From a virus, in the IMG/VR virus record IMGVR_UViG_3300042516_005813, positions 1 to 26,651 of that record: 26,651 bases of DNA; one strand, written 5' to 3'. The translations under genes and the position numbers were made by a program. Position 1 is the stretch's first letter, and each line of letters starts with the position of its first letter. This document shows, one piece after another, positions 20,791 to 26,651 of this stretch. The notes beneath the pieces were generated by a model. That model searched no databases and had not been told where the DNA came from. It saw only the letters and a program-made list of their open reading frames with translations.

Positions 20791-21054
20791 TTATTGCACC
20801 GGTATCCATTGGCCGTCTTTCTCAAATTCGTATTTTCCGGTCTCTGAGTTTTTTCTGGCTTCTCGAATATAGACTGAACCAAAGAGGTAATGCATGAATG
20901 GTGATGTAGGTTCTTCAACGAACAATCTTGTATTCTGCTTTACCAATACAGGCTTAGGGGGATTGATGAGCCAACCGTCAAGGTTCCGGTAAATTATAAA
21001 TGCAAGAAAAACCAAGGCAAAAAGCCATGTTCCGACTTTCTTTAAGATTTCCAT
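20791..21054 (-). CDS. Small single-pass membrane protein
   Basis: This 87-residue protein has one N-terminal hydrophobic helix (MEILKKVGTWLFALVFLAFI) with basic residues before it. A periplasm-type polar region of about 60 residues follows (NPPKPVLVKQNTRLFVEEPT, then SVYIREARKNSETGKYEFEK). It lies between an RHH regulator gene and the lipoprotein gene, with 4 bases before the latter. Low GC compared with the structural genes suggests separate origin. It could interact with the lipoprotein in envelope modification. No family is recognised. Confidence 0.65.
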   Translation of the reverse strand: MEILKKVGTWLFALVFLAFIIYRNLDGWLINPPKPVLVKQNTRLFVEEPTSPFMHYLFGSVYIREARKNSETGKYEFEKDGQWIPVQ

Positions 21055-21084
21055 TTTTTTAAGAAGTAAGATCGATGACTTCGC

Positions 21085-21384
21085 TCATCCAGCCTGGAGG
21101 GAGTTCGTGGTTGTCTGAATTGAGGATCCACCAACGGAGCGCTGCCATGGTTCGAGGGGTGGCAAGTTTCCCGATGATTTTGTCACCTCAGTGTTTTTCG
21201 TGATGCTGTAAACGGAAGCCTCCTGCGCCGCTTCTGTAAGCGCTTCCCTCGCCCATTGGCTGCGTGTGATCCCGCCAGTAGCGGCCAGCCTGTCTATTTC
21301 CGCGCTAATTTCAAGGTCAACGGTGGTGCTTACATTGGCTCGCCCTTTGCCGGGCCCGTTCGGCTGCTTTTTTCTTTTTGGCAT
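21085..21384 (-). CDS. Ribbon-helix-helix repressor candidate (leftward)
   Basis: This 99-residue protein has a basic N-terminus (MPKRKKQPNGPGKGRANVST). A ribbon-helix-helix pattern spans residues about 15-55: strand ANVSTTVDLEI, helix SAEIDRLAATG, turn, helix TRSQWAREALTEAAQEA. A Ser/Thr/Pro-rich tail follows. ATG 21384 is used; a frame open to 21477 runs back into the operator region. It diverges from another RHH gene at 21488 across an operator-like region. By analogy with Arc and Mnt of phage P22, it could be the lysogeny-maintaining repressor. Binding is inferred. Confidence 0.7.
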   Translation of the reverse strand: MPKRKKQPNGPGKGRANVSTTVDLEISAEIDRLAATGGITRSQWAREALTEAAQEASVYSITKNTEVTKSSGNLPPLEPWQRSVGGSSIQTTTNSLQAG

Positions 21385-21430
21385 GAGCCAATGTAAATCA
21401 GTTTTCACTAAATTAAATTTTTTTGTTGCG

Positions 21431-21476
21431 GTTCTAATTAGAACATGACAAGAACAAGTGAGAAGTGAGTAGAACA
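21431..21476. promoter_or_regulatory. Operator array between divergent RHH genes
   Basis: A perfect 14-bp palindrome, GTTCTAATTAGAAC (21431-21444), is followed by AGAA units at 21440, 21451, 21461 and 21471. Three read AGAACA and one AGAAGT, with steps of 11, 10 and 10 bases, about one DNA turn. RHH proteins bind such repeats as adjacent dimers. The array lies between two divergent RHH genes. I could not place -35/-10 boxes with confidence. Confidence 0.6.
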
Positions 21477-21487
21477 CCCCACTTGAT

Positions 21488-21640
21488 ATGACAAAAATCG
21501 TTCAAACCAAAATCCCCGCAGAGGTTGATGAAATCATCACCGAGCTGGCCAAAAGCCAGATGGTGAGCCGGGCCGCCATCGTGCGGCAGTTGCTGGTGAA
21601 AGCTGTCGCAAAAGCCAAAGCTCAGGAGGGCCAGATATGA
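21488..21640 (+). CDS. Ribbon-helix-helix protein (rightward), 50 residues
   Basis: This 50-residue protein begins MTKIVQTKIPAEVDEIITEL. The ribbon-helix-helix pattern fills it: strand KIVQTKIP, helix AEVDEIITELAKS, turn QMVSR, helix AAIVRQLLVKAVAKA. It is the first gene rightward from the operator array, the position of Cro-like or Arc-like early regulators. AGGAGG at its 3' end (21624-21629) serves the next gene, whose ATG overlaps its TGA. It would bind the 21431-21476 array or a nearby site. It is missed by searches that require longer proteins. Confidence 0.7.
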   Translation: MTKIVQTKIPAEVDEIITELAKSQMVSRAAIVRQLLVKAVAKAKAQEGQI

Positions 21641-21783
21641 GCCGCCTTTTTTTGTGCCGGGCGATGGATCCGCTGCGCGGTCCGTTTGGCGACTATGTGA
21701 GGGCGTCGACCAGAGAAGGTGCTCGCCGCCGTTTTTTTGAAATTTTCGGACTTAGGCCGTTTTCGGTGGAGGTGGACAAATGA
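21637..21783 (+). CDS. Very small basic hypothetical protein
   Basis: This is a 48-residue protein (MSRLFLCRAMDPLRGPFGDY, then STREGARRRFFEIFGLRPFS). It is preceded by AGGAGG, and ATGA overlaps join it to the genes before and after, which supports translation. It has one Cys and several Arg/Phe residues. No family is recognised. It lies in the early control operon, so a host-takeover or regulatory peptide is possible. Confidence 0.55.
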   Translation: MSRLFLCRAMDPLRGPFGDYVRASTREGARRRFFEIFGLRPFSVEVDK

Positions 21784-21887
21784 TCACCCCGGATGCGATT
21801 CATTTCATCGGTTGGACCTGGGAGGCGCTGTGCGCTCTCGGACCGGCTGCGGCGCTGGCGTTGCTCGCCTGGAGGATCGGGGAATGA
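21780..21887 (+). CDS. Tiny membrane peptide
   Basis: This 35-residue peptide begins MITPDAIHFIGWTWEALCAL and ends LALLAWRIGE. One hydrophobic helix covers residues 13-32. A GGAGGTGG sequence lies just before its ATG. It is joined to both neighbours by ATGA overlaps. Evidence for translation is contextual only: frame continuity, spacing and ribosome-binding site. The function is unknown. Confidence 0.5.
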   Translation: MITPDAIHFIGWTWEALCALGPAAALALLAWRIGE

Positions 21888-22099
21888 TTGAGCAACATTA
21901 TTCCTGCCGCCAGTTGGCCGCAAAACTCGGGGTGTCTCATGGCACGGTGCACAAGTTTGTAACTGAGGGGCGCATCGGCCATGTGAGTTTCGGGCACCGG
22001 CTGCTGATCCCCGAGTCCGCAATCCTGCAATATCTGGAAACTCACCGGCTCGGGCCTGCGCCGACTCGCCGACTGACCCGGCCGGGCGTAGCTGCCTGA
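21884..22099 (+). CDS. Excisionase-like helix-turn-helix protein
   Basis: This 71-residue protein has the compact winged helix of the excisionase/MerR-like family: HYSCRQLAAKLGVSHGTVHK, then FVTEGRIGHVSFGHRLLIPE and SAILQYLETH. The pattern is start-x-x-A-A-x-L-G-V-S-x-x-T-V, a wing around GRIGHV, then a final R-x-L-I-P helix. Such proteins bind near att to favour excision, or act as transcription factors. A frame open upstream to 21719 is not used, because the ATG at 21884 overlaps the previous stop. With the integrase some 2.5 kb away, it is the best excisionase candidate. Confidence 0.75.
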   Translation: MIEQHYSCRQLAAKLGVSHGTVHKFVTEGRIGHVSFGHRLLIPESAILQYLETHRLGPAPTRRLTRPGVAA

Positions 22100-22120
22100 C
22101 CGCCGCCTTTTTTGTTTTTT

Positions 22121-22978
22121 ATGGAATCCACCCCTTTGCAATCCATGAAGGCCGCCGAGTCTGCCGCGCCTTTTCTTTTTAATTTTGAGGAATTGAGTGC
22201 CGAGAAACTGGAAGGCGTCGGGGAGTTCACCGGCGAGCGTTTGCTTGCCCGCCGGCCGGATGCTTACCAGGCAATCATCCGCATGAGCGCCGAGGGACTG
22301 AGTATTTCCGCCCAGGCTCGGGCGCTTGGGGTGAGTCGAAACACGGTTTGCGCCGTGAGAGATCGGGAAGGGTTTTCTATAGAGCAGGATAAAAAGGATT
22401 TGTTGCGGGATGTTCGGCGGGCTGCCCGGCTTTCGGTGGAGAGGGCCATCGAACTGGTGCCTTGTATCCAGAACGCTAAGGACGCGGCCATCGTTGCGGC
22501 CGTGATGGTGGACAAGATGCAGTTGCTGTCGGGTGAAGCTACCGCCCGCATCGAGAAGGTAGAGGTTAGCCAGGACAAACTCTCGGAGATGCTGGCCAGC
22601 TTGCCGGTGCTCGAAGCTGAGGTAGTGCCAACCGGTTTACACGGGAGCGGGTCGGGACAAAAGGGGCCGGATGCGCTGGGGCTGCCGGGTGCCGGTTCGG
22701 TGGGTGCTGAGGGCTGGATTGATATAGGATCAACTGATTTGGGGGCCATTCACCTACTGAACGCCGAAGCGGGGGCCACTTTGAGGGGCCACATGGCCGA
22801 AGGTCAGGCCGTCGAGCCGGTCGAGGTCGAGGCCGTGGCGGTCGATCAGGAGGGGGGGGGGGGGTCTGGATTTTCGGACACCCCCCCTATGACACCCACT
22901 GATTTGGGTGAGCAGAAAATTTTATGCAAAGGGGTCTCTGCGTCGCAGGAGGCCGCTGAGGAGCTTTCAACTAACTAA
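22121..22978 (+). CDS. HTH regulator with low-complexity tail and poly-G tract
   Basis: This is a 285-residue protein. Residues about 51-84 form a helix-turn-helix (AIIRMSAEGLSISAQARALG, then VSRNTVCAVRDREG), similar to resolvase or terminase-small-subunit type DNA-binding domains. Residues 90-160 are helical (RRAARLSVERAIELVPCIQN, AVMVDKMQLLSG). After about residue 170 the protein is Gly/Glu/Ala-rich and poorly ordered, with the 13-G run encoding GGGG at about residue 246. The ATG at 22121 is preferred over an in-frame TTG at 22112. It could be a regulator of early genes or a small terminase-like protein. Its tail also contains GGGGGCCACTTT-like DNA (22741-22790). Confidence 0.6.
   Translation: MESTPLQSMKAAESAAPFLFNFEELSAEKLEGVGEFTGERLLARRPDAYQAIIRMSAEGLSISAQARALGVSRNTVCAVRDREGFSIEQDKKDLLRDVRRAARLSVERAIELVPCIQNAKDAAIVAAVMVDKMQLLSGEATARIEKVEVSQDKLSEMLASLPVLEAEVVPTGLHGSGSGQKGPDALGLPGAGSVGAEGWIDIGSTDLGAIHLLNAEAGATLRGHMAEGQAVEPVEVEAVAVDQEGGGGSGFSDTPPMTPTDLGEQKILCKGVSASQEAAEELSTN
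22852..22864 (+). repeat. 13-G homopolymer within coding sequence
   Basis: Thirteen consecutive G lie in the HTH regulator gene, followed after 15 bases by ACCCCCCC (22880-22887), which can pair with GGGGGGGT. Loss of one G gives a frame ending at TGA after GLDFRTPPL; gain of one ends after VWIFGHPPYDTH. Either change would remove the last 35 or so residues, so the tract is a possible contingency (slippage) locus. Confidence 0.55.
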
Positions 22979-22981
22979 CCT

Positions 22982-23269
22982 ATGGCTGACTCAAAAAATA
23001 AAAAAAACGCGGCGGTGGCCGCTGCTGTGACTCCGGAGGCGGTGACGCCGGAGCCTGTGAAGGTGAAGGTGTATCGCCCGACTCCGAACCGCTACTTGGT
23101 GCAGGTGCAAATCCCTACAGGCGAGGCGGGCACGATGCGCGTGGCGCTGATGCGCGTGAAGGACAGCCGGTTCTACCGCCCTGGCGAGATGATTCCGGCG
23201 CTGCCTGGAGATCGGGACATCTGGGCTCCTCTCAAACAACGGTTCTCCCCTGCTATTGGCACTTTATGA
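22982..23269 (+). CDS. Small hypothetical protein
   Basis: This 95-residue protein has a Lys/Ala/Pro-rich N-terminus (NKKNAAVAAAVTPEAVTPEP) that contains a small VTPE repeat. A folded-looking domain follows (VKVYRPTPNRYLVQVQIPTG, MRVALMRVKDSRFYRPGEMI). Its TGA overlaps the ATG of the next small gene. It lies in the early operon before replication genes. No family is recognised and no function can be offered. Confidence 0.65.
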   Translation: MADSKNKKNAAVAAAVTPEAVTPEPVKVKVYRPTPNRYLVQVQIPTGEAGTMRVALMRVKDSRFYRPGEMIPALPGDRDIWAPLKQRFSPAIGTL

Positions 23270-23361
23270 AAAAAACAACAACCCTGTTTCAGTCTGCGGC
23301 TGTGAGCGTTGCGCTCTATCGCCGTTTTCTTGAGCAAAAAAAAACAACCGCGAAAAAATGA
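23266..23361 (+). CDS. Tiny basic peptide
   Basis: This 31-residue peptide is MKKTTTLFQSAAVSVALYRR followed by FLEQKKTTAKK. It links two genes through ATGA overlaps at both ends (23266 and 23358). The middle is helical with basic ends. The overlaps are the only support for translation; it might be a coupling cistron or a small host-interaction peptide. Confidence 0.45.
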   Translation: MKKTTTLFQSAAVSVALYRRFLEQKKTTAKK

Positions 23362-23588
23362 AAATGACTACAGAGGACACAGAGGACACAGAGATGGAGT
23401 GGCGGGATGCTTCCGTAACGCTTCCCGACGATGGCTATACGGTCATCATCCACACGCTGGGTGGTGAGGTGTGGACGGGATTTATTGATGGCGATGTCTG
23501 GCGCAATGTTCTTGGGGCTCGCATTCACGAGGAGGAGGCGGTTTTGCATTGGATGCCGTTGCCGTATCCACCGAAGGAGGCGAAATGA
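23358..23588 (+). CDS. DUF551-like small protein
   Basis: This is a 76-residue protein. Residues 14-76 follow the DUF551 pattern known from phages: WRDASVTLPDDGYTVIIHTL, then GEVWTGFIDGDVWRN and the hallmark HWMPLPYPP. The function of the family is unknown. The first 12 codons (MKMTTEDTEDTE) come from a tandem 9-base DNA repeat. A second ATG at 23394 (MEWRDASV) may be the ancestral start. ATGA overlaps join it to both neighbours. AGGAGG (23575-23580) at its end serves the exonuclease gene. Confidence 0.8.
   Translation: MKMTTEDTEDTEMEWRDASVTLPDDGYTVIIHTLGGEVWTGFIDGDVWRNVLGARIHEEEAVLHWMPLPYPPKEAK
23370..23393 (+). repeat. ACAGAGGAC tandem repeat (2.7 units)
   Basis: ACAGAGGAC-ACAGAGGAC-ACAGAG lies at the start of the DUF551-like gene and encodes TEDTEDTE. 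I recall nearly the same string (CACAGAGGACACAGAGGACA) as a widespread intergenic repeat in many environmental bacterial genomes. Here it sits in a coding start. The match to that element is from memory and short. Confidence 0.5.
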
Positions 23589-24163
23589 AATCACGACTTA
23601 TTGTCATCGATGTGGAGACGGGGGGTTTTGACCCCTCGAAGAATGCGCTTCTTAGCGTGGCGGCGGTGGATTCCATGGATAACGAGGCTTTTACTGCGAT
23701 TATCCGGCCGAATCCTGAGTGGCTTTGCGAGCCTGATGCGTTGGCGAAGAATGGCTTTACCCTCGATTTTCTGGAAAAAAACGGGCGGCCGGAGCGCGAT
23801 GTGATGCAGGACTTGGCCCTCTGGCTGGGTGAGCGGCGCTACTCGGTGCTGGCTGGCTGCAATGTGGCGTTCGACCGCGACTTCCTGCGGGCGGCGTTTG
23901 CGCGGAATGACCTGACTTGGCCGATGGGCAAGATGGTGGACCTGCAAGCAACGGCGTGGCTGGCCTACGAGGTGGGGGCGCTGAACCTGCCGGTGGGCAA
24001 GGATGGGCAGCCTCGACTGAATCTCGACCATATCGCGGCGGCGCTGGGCTTCTCCCGCTCGGGCAAGACGCACAATGCTCTGGAAGATGCGCTGATGACG
24101 CTGGCGTGCTTCCACCGCCTGCGGCGGCGCGTGGAGATGGCACCGGAGACCATCACAGCATGA
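23585..24163 (+). CDS. DnaQ-like 3'-5' exonuclease (DEDDh)
   Basis: This 192-residue protein has the DEDDh exonuclease motifs: Exo I V7-I-D9-V-E11-T, Exo II near N93-VAFD97 and Exo III H163-NALED168. It would remove nucleotides from 3' ends using two metal ions, either as a proofreading-type subunit or in recombination and degradation. No DNA polymerase gene is visible in the window, so it may act alone or with a host polymerase. AGGAGG at 23575 is 4 bases before the ATG. The ATGA overlap with the previous gene fixes the start, while a frame open from 23549 overlaps it. It ends in a further ATGA overlap. Confidence 0.88.
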   Translation: MKSRLIVIDVETGGFDPSKNALLSVAAVDSMDNEAFTAIIRPNPEWLCEPDALAKNGFTLDFLEKNGRPERDVMQDLALWLGERRYSVLAGCNVAFDRDFLRAAFARNDLTWPMGKMVDLQATAWLAYEVGALNLPVGKDGQPRLNLDHIAAALGFSRSGKTHNALEDALMTLACFHRLRRRVEMAPETITA

Positions 24164-24372
24164 AAGAAATACCCTACGACGAGTTTCGGGCTCTGGTCAG
24201 TGACAATGGTTCCATGAAGGCGCTGCACAACTCCGATGCACGGGTGGGCGGAATTTCCATGCGGCAGGCGCTGCAAATGTCGGCGGCCTGCGACCGGTGG
24301 CTGGCCAGTCGGGGGCTCCGGACGGGGGGCGCTTGGGGAGAAAATAGAATCCAATTTGGGAAGAAAAAATAG
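24160..24372 (+). CDS. Small hypothetical protein
   Basis: This 70-residue protein (MKEIPYDEFRALVSDNGSMK) has a helical core (SMRQALQMSAACDRWLASRG) and a basic end. It starts by ATGA overlap with the exonuclease stop and ends 3 bases before the DUF1376 gene. No domain is recognised. It might be a partner of the exonuclease or of the replication protein, by position only. Confidence 0.6.
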   Translation: MKEIPYDEFRALVSDNGSMKALHNSDARVGGISMRQALQMSAACDRWLASRGLRTGGAWGENRIQFGKKK

Positions 24373-24375
24373 AAA

Positions 24376-25257
24376 ATGCACTTTTACAGATTTAATATCA
24401 AGGACTATGCGGTTAATACAACGCATCTCACTAATGAGGAAGATTTAGCGTATCGCAGGCTTCTTGACCTCTACTACACTGACGAACAACCTATACCAAA
24501 CAATAACCAATTGGTTAGTCGTAGGATTCGTATTGCGGCAGAAGTTGTCGATGTTGTGTTGAACGAGTTCTTCGTGCTCACGGAAAATGGCTGGATTTGC
24601 GGCCGAGTAGAGGAAGAAATCGAAGGTTACCGGAATCTTTGCCGTAAGCGTAAAGAGGTGGGGGCCAGTGGTGGACGCCCTCCAAAAAAACAAGCTAAAC
24701 CAAAAGGAAAGCAAGATGAAACCAATAGGTTAGCAATTGCGCCGATACCAGTAACCAATAACCAGTATATATCCCCTATAGTCCCCACAGGGGACATGGA
24801 GTTGGAAATCGAAGAAACTCCAAAGCCAGAAACGACGCATCCTGTCCTGACCCGCTTCCGAAATCTCTTCAACCTTCGAGACTCGACACCTCTTGACTCC
24901 TCCTCCTCCCGTGCTTGGGAGAAAAATAAAAAAGCGGCGGTGGCCGTGAGCGAAGATGATTGGCGCTTCCTGGAGTGGGCCTATCGGCAAAAAGAAGGCG
25001 CGGCGGCGCAGTTTCGCCGCAAGGACTTAGCTACGCTTTTGAATAACATTCTCACCGAGGTGAGCCGGGCAAGGGATTGGGCAGGGCGCAGTGGGGCGAG
25101 CGTGAGCGCAACGGCTCCTGTCTCCACCGAACCCGCTGGATGGCGTGATCTTATCGAGACGGAATTTCCCGAAGTGAACCTCACCACTTGGGCGCTTCTC
25201 CCCGACAGCATGAAATCTTGGGTTCGTGAAAAACAACGCGAACTCGCAGCAGCATAA
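24376..25257 (+). CDS. DUF1376 phage replication protein
   Basis: This is a 293-residue protein. The N-terminus (MHFYRFNIKDYAVNTTHLTN, then EEDLAYRRLLDLYYTDEQPI) is the DUF1376 domain, known in phages next to DnaB or DnaC-like genes and thought to act in replication initiation, like phage O proteins. A basic and Pro-rich linker spans residues about 95-180. The C-terminal part (DDWRFLEWAYRQKEGAAAQF, LATLLNNILTEVSRARDW) is helical and may bind the helicase or origin. Bases 24376-24850 are AT-richer than the neighbours, a sign of separate origin. It stands two genes before the DnaB-type helicase, which supports a joint role. Confidence 0.85.
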   Translation: MHFYRFNIKDYAVNTTHLTNEEDLAYRRLLDLYYTDEQPIPNNNQLVSRRIRIAAEVVDVVLNEFFVLTENGWICGRVEEEIEGYRNLCRKRKEVGASGGRPPKKQAKPKGKQDETNRLAIAPIPVTNNQYISPIVPTGDMELEIEETPKPETTHPVLTRFRNLFNLRDSTPLDSSSSRAWEKNKKAAVAVSEDDWRFLEWAYRQKEGAAAQFRRKDLATLLNNILTEVSRARDWAGRSGASVSATAPVSTEPAGWRDLIETEFPEVNLTTWALLPDSMKSWVREKQRELAAA

Positions 25258-25268
25258 TAAAAACCAAC

Positions 25269-25586
25269 ATGATACAAACAATCGAAACAATAGAAAAAGA
25301 AGGCGTGGTCTATGTCGTGACACGGCATAACCCCGAGTGCAAGAATGATTTCCTGCAATGGCAGGTGGGCGTCTATGAGAGCCGCCCAGTCGAAGACCCG
25401 ATCTACGAGACCATGTGGCGCGAGGATGGATCGCCGGTGACAAGCGATGATGGGGCAATCCAATACCGCCTCATGGGTTACGAGTTGAATACACGGGTGT
25501 CGTGTCAGGTTTTCAACCTCCTCGGGTTTGGCTCAAATTTAAAAAAGGCGCGGGCCATGGCGAAACATAAACTCCTCGCTGCGTGA
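25269..25586 (+). CDS. Hypothetical protein in the replication module
   Basis: This 105-residue protein (MIQTIETIEKEGVVYVVTRH) has mixed beta/alpha character with several aromatic residues (NDFLQWQVGVYESRPVEDPI, YRLMGYELNTRVSCQVFNLL). The basic C-terminus is LKKARAMAKHKLLAA. It starts 11 bases after the DUF1376 stop without a Shine-Dalgarno. Its TGA overlaps the ATG of the helicase gene (TGATG). No family is recognised; the coupling suggests a role with the helicase, such as a loader or modulator, but this is inference. Confidence 0.65.
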   Translation: MIQTIETIEKEGVVYVVTRHNPECKNDFLQWQVGVYESRPVEDPIYETMWREDGSPVTSDDGAIQYRLMGYELNTRVSCQVFNLLGFGSNLKKARAMAKHKLLAA

Positions 25587-26651
25587 TGAAAAGCATCCTT
25601 CCCGAAAATCAAATCGCCGAAAAAGCCGTGGTCGGCGCGGCGATCACCGATGGCCGCACGGCAGATAGCGTGTTGGAGGCGCTGTCGCCCGAGCAGTTTG
25701 TGCTGCCCGCGCATCAGACGATCATGGGTATTGTCGCCGCCATGCGGCAGGCTGCCCGGCCGGTGGACCTTATCCTGGTGACGACCGAGTTGGAGAAGGC
25801 GGGCCAGCTTGAGGAGTGCGGCGGCTATGCCTATGTGACTGAGCTGGTGCAGGAACTATCCATCACGATGAATTGGCGGCACTACGCTGCCGAGGTGCTG
25901 GATGTCTGGAAACGCCGTGCCATGCGCCAAGCGGCCCTCGCCATGGCCGAGGCGGCAAACGACTTTGCACTCACCACAGAGGATGCCCAAGAACGCTGCG
26001 AGCAGGCGCTGTATGCCCTCCGAGAGCACTCGACAAGGGAAAACCCTGTCTCGCACTGCAAAAACGCCGTGCTGGCCGCCGTGGAGCATATCGAGAAGGT
26101 GTATCACACCCGAGGCGAGACCGTGGGGCTGGAGACCGGCATCCATGATCTGGACCGCTCGACCGGCGGGTTCCTCGGCGGGCAGATGATCGTCATCGCC
26201 GCTCGCCCTGCCTGTGGCAAATCGGCGCTTGGCATGCAGATAGCCCTCCACGCGGCCATGCAAAATGCCGTGCCGACGCTGGTCTTTTCGGTGGAAATGC
26301 CCAGCTCCGAGCTGATGATTCGAGCGATCTGCTCCGAGGCAGGCTTGGACCTCCAGCGCACACGCGACGGGTTTTTTGACGGCCGAGCCATGGGGAATGT
26401 CTCGGGCGCAGCCACCCGGCTGGTGCAGAGCAAGCTCTACCTCGACGACACGCCGGGCCTCACCGTGGCGCAATTCCGCAGCCGGGCGCGGCGGGCCAAG
26501 TCGCAGCACGGCCTCGGCCTCATCGTGGTCGATTACCTGCAATTCATGCACGGATCCTCCAAGCGGGCAGGCGAGAGCCGGGCGCTGGAAGTGAGCGAGA
26601 TTTCCAAGGCGCTCAAGACCACGGCCAAGGAGCTGAACATCCCCATCATCG
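25586..26651 (+). CDS. DnaB-type replicative helicase (3' truncated)
   Basis: The first 355 residues of a DnaB-family helicase are present and the gene runs off the window end. The N-terminal domain (LPENQIAEKAVVGAAITDGR, FVLPAHQTIMGIVAAMRQAA) precedes a linker. The RecA-like domain has Walker A A-R-P-A-C-G211-K212-S213 and Walker B VVD316YLQFM. DnaB unwinds the fork as a hexamer. The ATG overlaps the previous stop. With the DUF1376 protein it gives this phage its own initiation set, which fits theta-type replication of a circular form. The Walker A has Cys before GKS, a tolerated position. Confidence 0.92.
   Translation, partial: MKSILPENQIAEKAVVGAAITDGRTADSVLEALSPEQFVLPAHQTIMGIVAAMRQAARPVDLILVTTELEKAGQLEECGGYAYVTELVQELSITMNWRHYAAEVLDVWKRRAMRQAALAMAEAANDFALTTEDAQERCEQALYALREHSTRENPVSHCKNAVLAAVEHIEKVYHTRGETVGLETGIHDLDRSTGGFLGGQMIVIAARPACGKSALGMQIALHAAMQNAVPTLVFSVEMPSSELMIRAICSEAGLDLQRTRDGFFDGRAMGNVSGAATRLVQSKLYLDDTPGLTVAQFRSRARRAKSQHGLGLIVVDYLQFMHGSSKRAGESRALEVSEISKALKTTAKELNIPII

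Noticed and set aside
22880-22887. Terminator hairpin from the G and C runs
   Set aside because: The stem has no following T tract and lies inside an open coding frame with a coupled gene downstream.
1-26651. CRISPR array or insertion sequence
   Set aside because: No regularly spaced repeats with unique spacers, and no transposase or paired terminal inverted repeats, were seen on reading both strands.

Overview
This window reads as about 26.7 kb of a temperate, probably podovirus-like, tailed-phage genome. The left part (1-18.2 kb) is a rightward late module. In order it holds the end of a tail fibre, fibre and tip proteins, a lysis cassette (two small membrane proteins, a lipoprotein, an SxGC-type endolysin candidate), a calcineurin-like phosphoesterase, a large tail/DNA-stabilisation protein, a collar-domain fibre, and a set of internal virion (DNA-ejection) proteins that ends with a 1769-residue giant. 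Inside the ejection cluster, overlapping its neighbours, is a YcaO-TfuA gene pair, the known machinery for installing backbone thioamides. The gene just upstream, which overlaps the YcaO start by 16 bases, encodes a virion-type protein whose only two cysteines lie in a distinct C-terminal domain. A phage-encoded thioamidation system aimed at a virion or co-translated protein is the most striking hypothesis in the window.

The centre (18.2-21.5 kb) is the lysogeny region. A leftward tyrosine integrase ends 3 bases from the giant gene. Upstream of it lies the 3' part of a tRNA-Lys(CTT) gene, from the anticodon stem-loop to CCA. It is flanked by copies of GGGGGCCACTTT, so it looks like attP with arm-type sites. 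Phage genes continue on both sides of it, which fits a non-integrated (circular or permuted) phage genome better than a prophage end. Leftward genes beyond it encode small DNA-binding-like and membrane proteins, two of them preceded by or near a pair of tandem 28-nt hairpin units, and a lipoprotein with a PEGA-like domain. A leftward and a rightward ribbon-helix-helix gene diverge from a 100-bp region carrying a perfect 14-bp palindrome and AGAACA repeats at 10-11 bp spacing, a likely immunity switch.

The right part (21.5-26.7 kb) is a rightward early module of short genes joined by ATGA overlaps. It holds an RHH protein, two very small proteins, an excisionase-like HTH protein, an HTH regulator with a 13-G run in its coding sequence, a DUF551-like protein, a DnaQ-like exonuclease, a DUF1376 replication protein and the start of a DnaB helicase cut by the window end.

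The host cannot be fixed from the window. Lipoprotein-type lysis genes suggest a Gram-negative host. GC-rich, C-ending codons and many starts without a Shine-Dalgarno sequence would fit Verrucomicrobiota or a related phylum, but this is only a weak guess. By eye the + strand is C-rich to about 19.4 kb and G-rich after about 19.6 kb whichever way the genes point, so the skew flips near attP. No CRISPR array, intact tRNA, rRNA or insertion sequence was seen. No gene-free stretch exceeds 300 bases.
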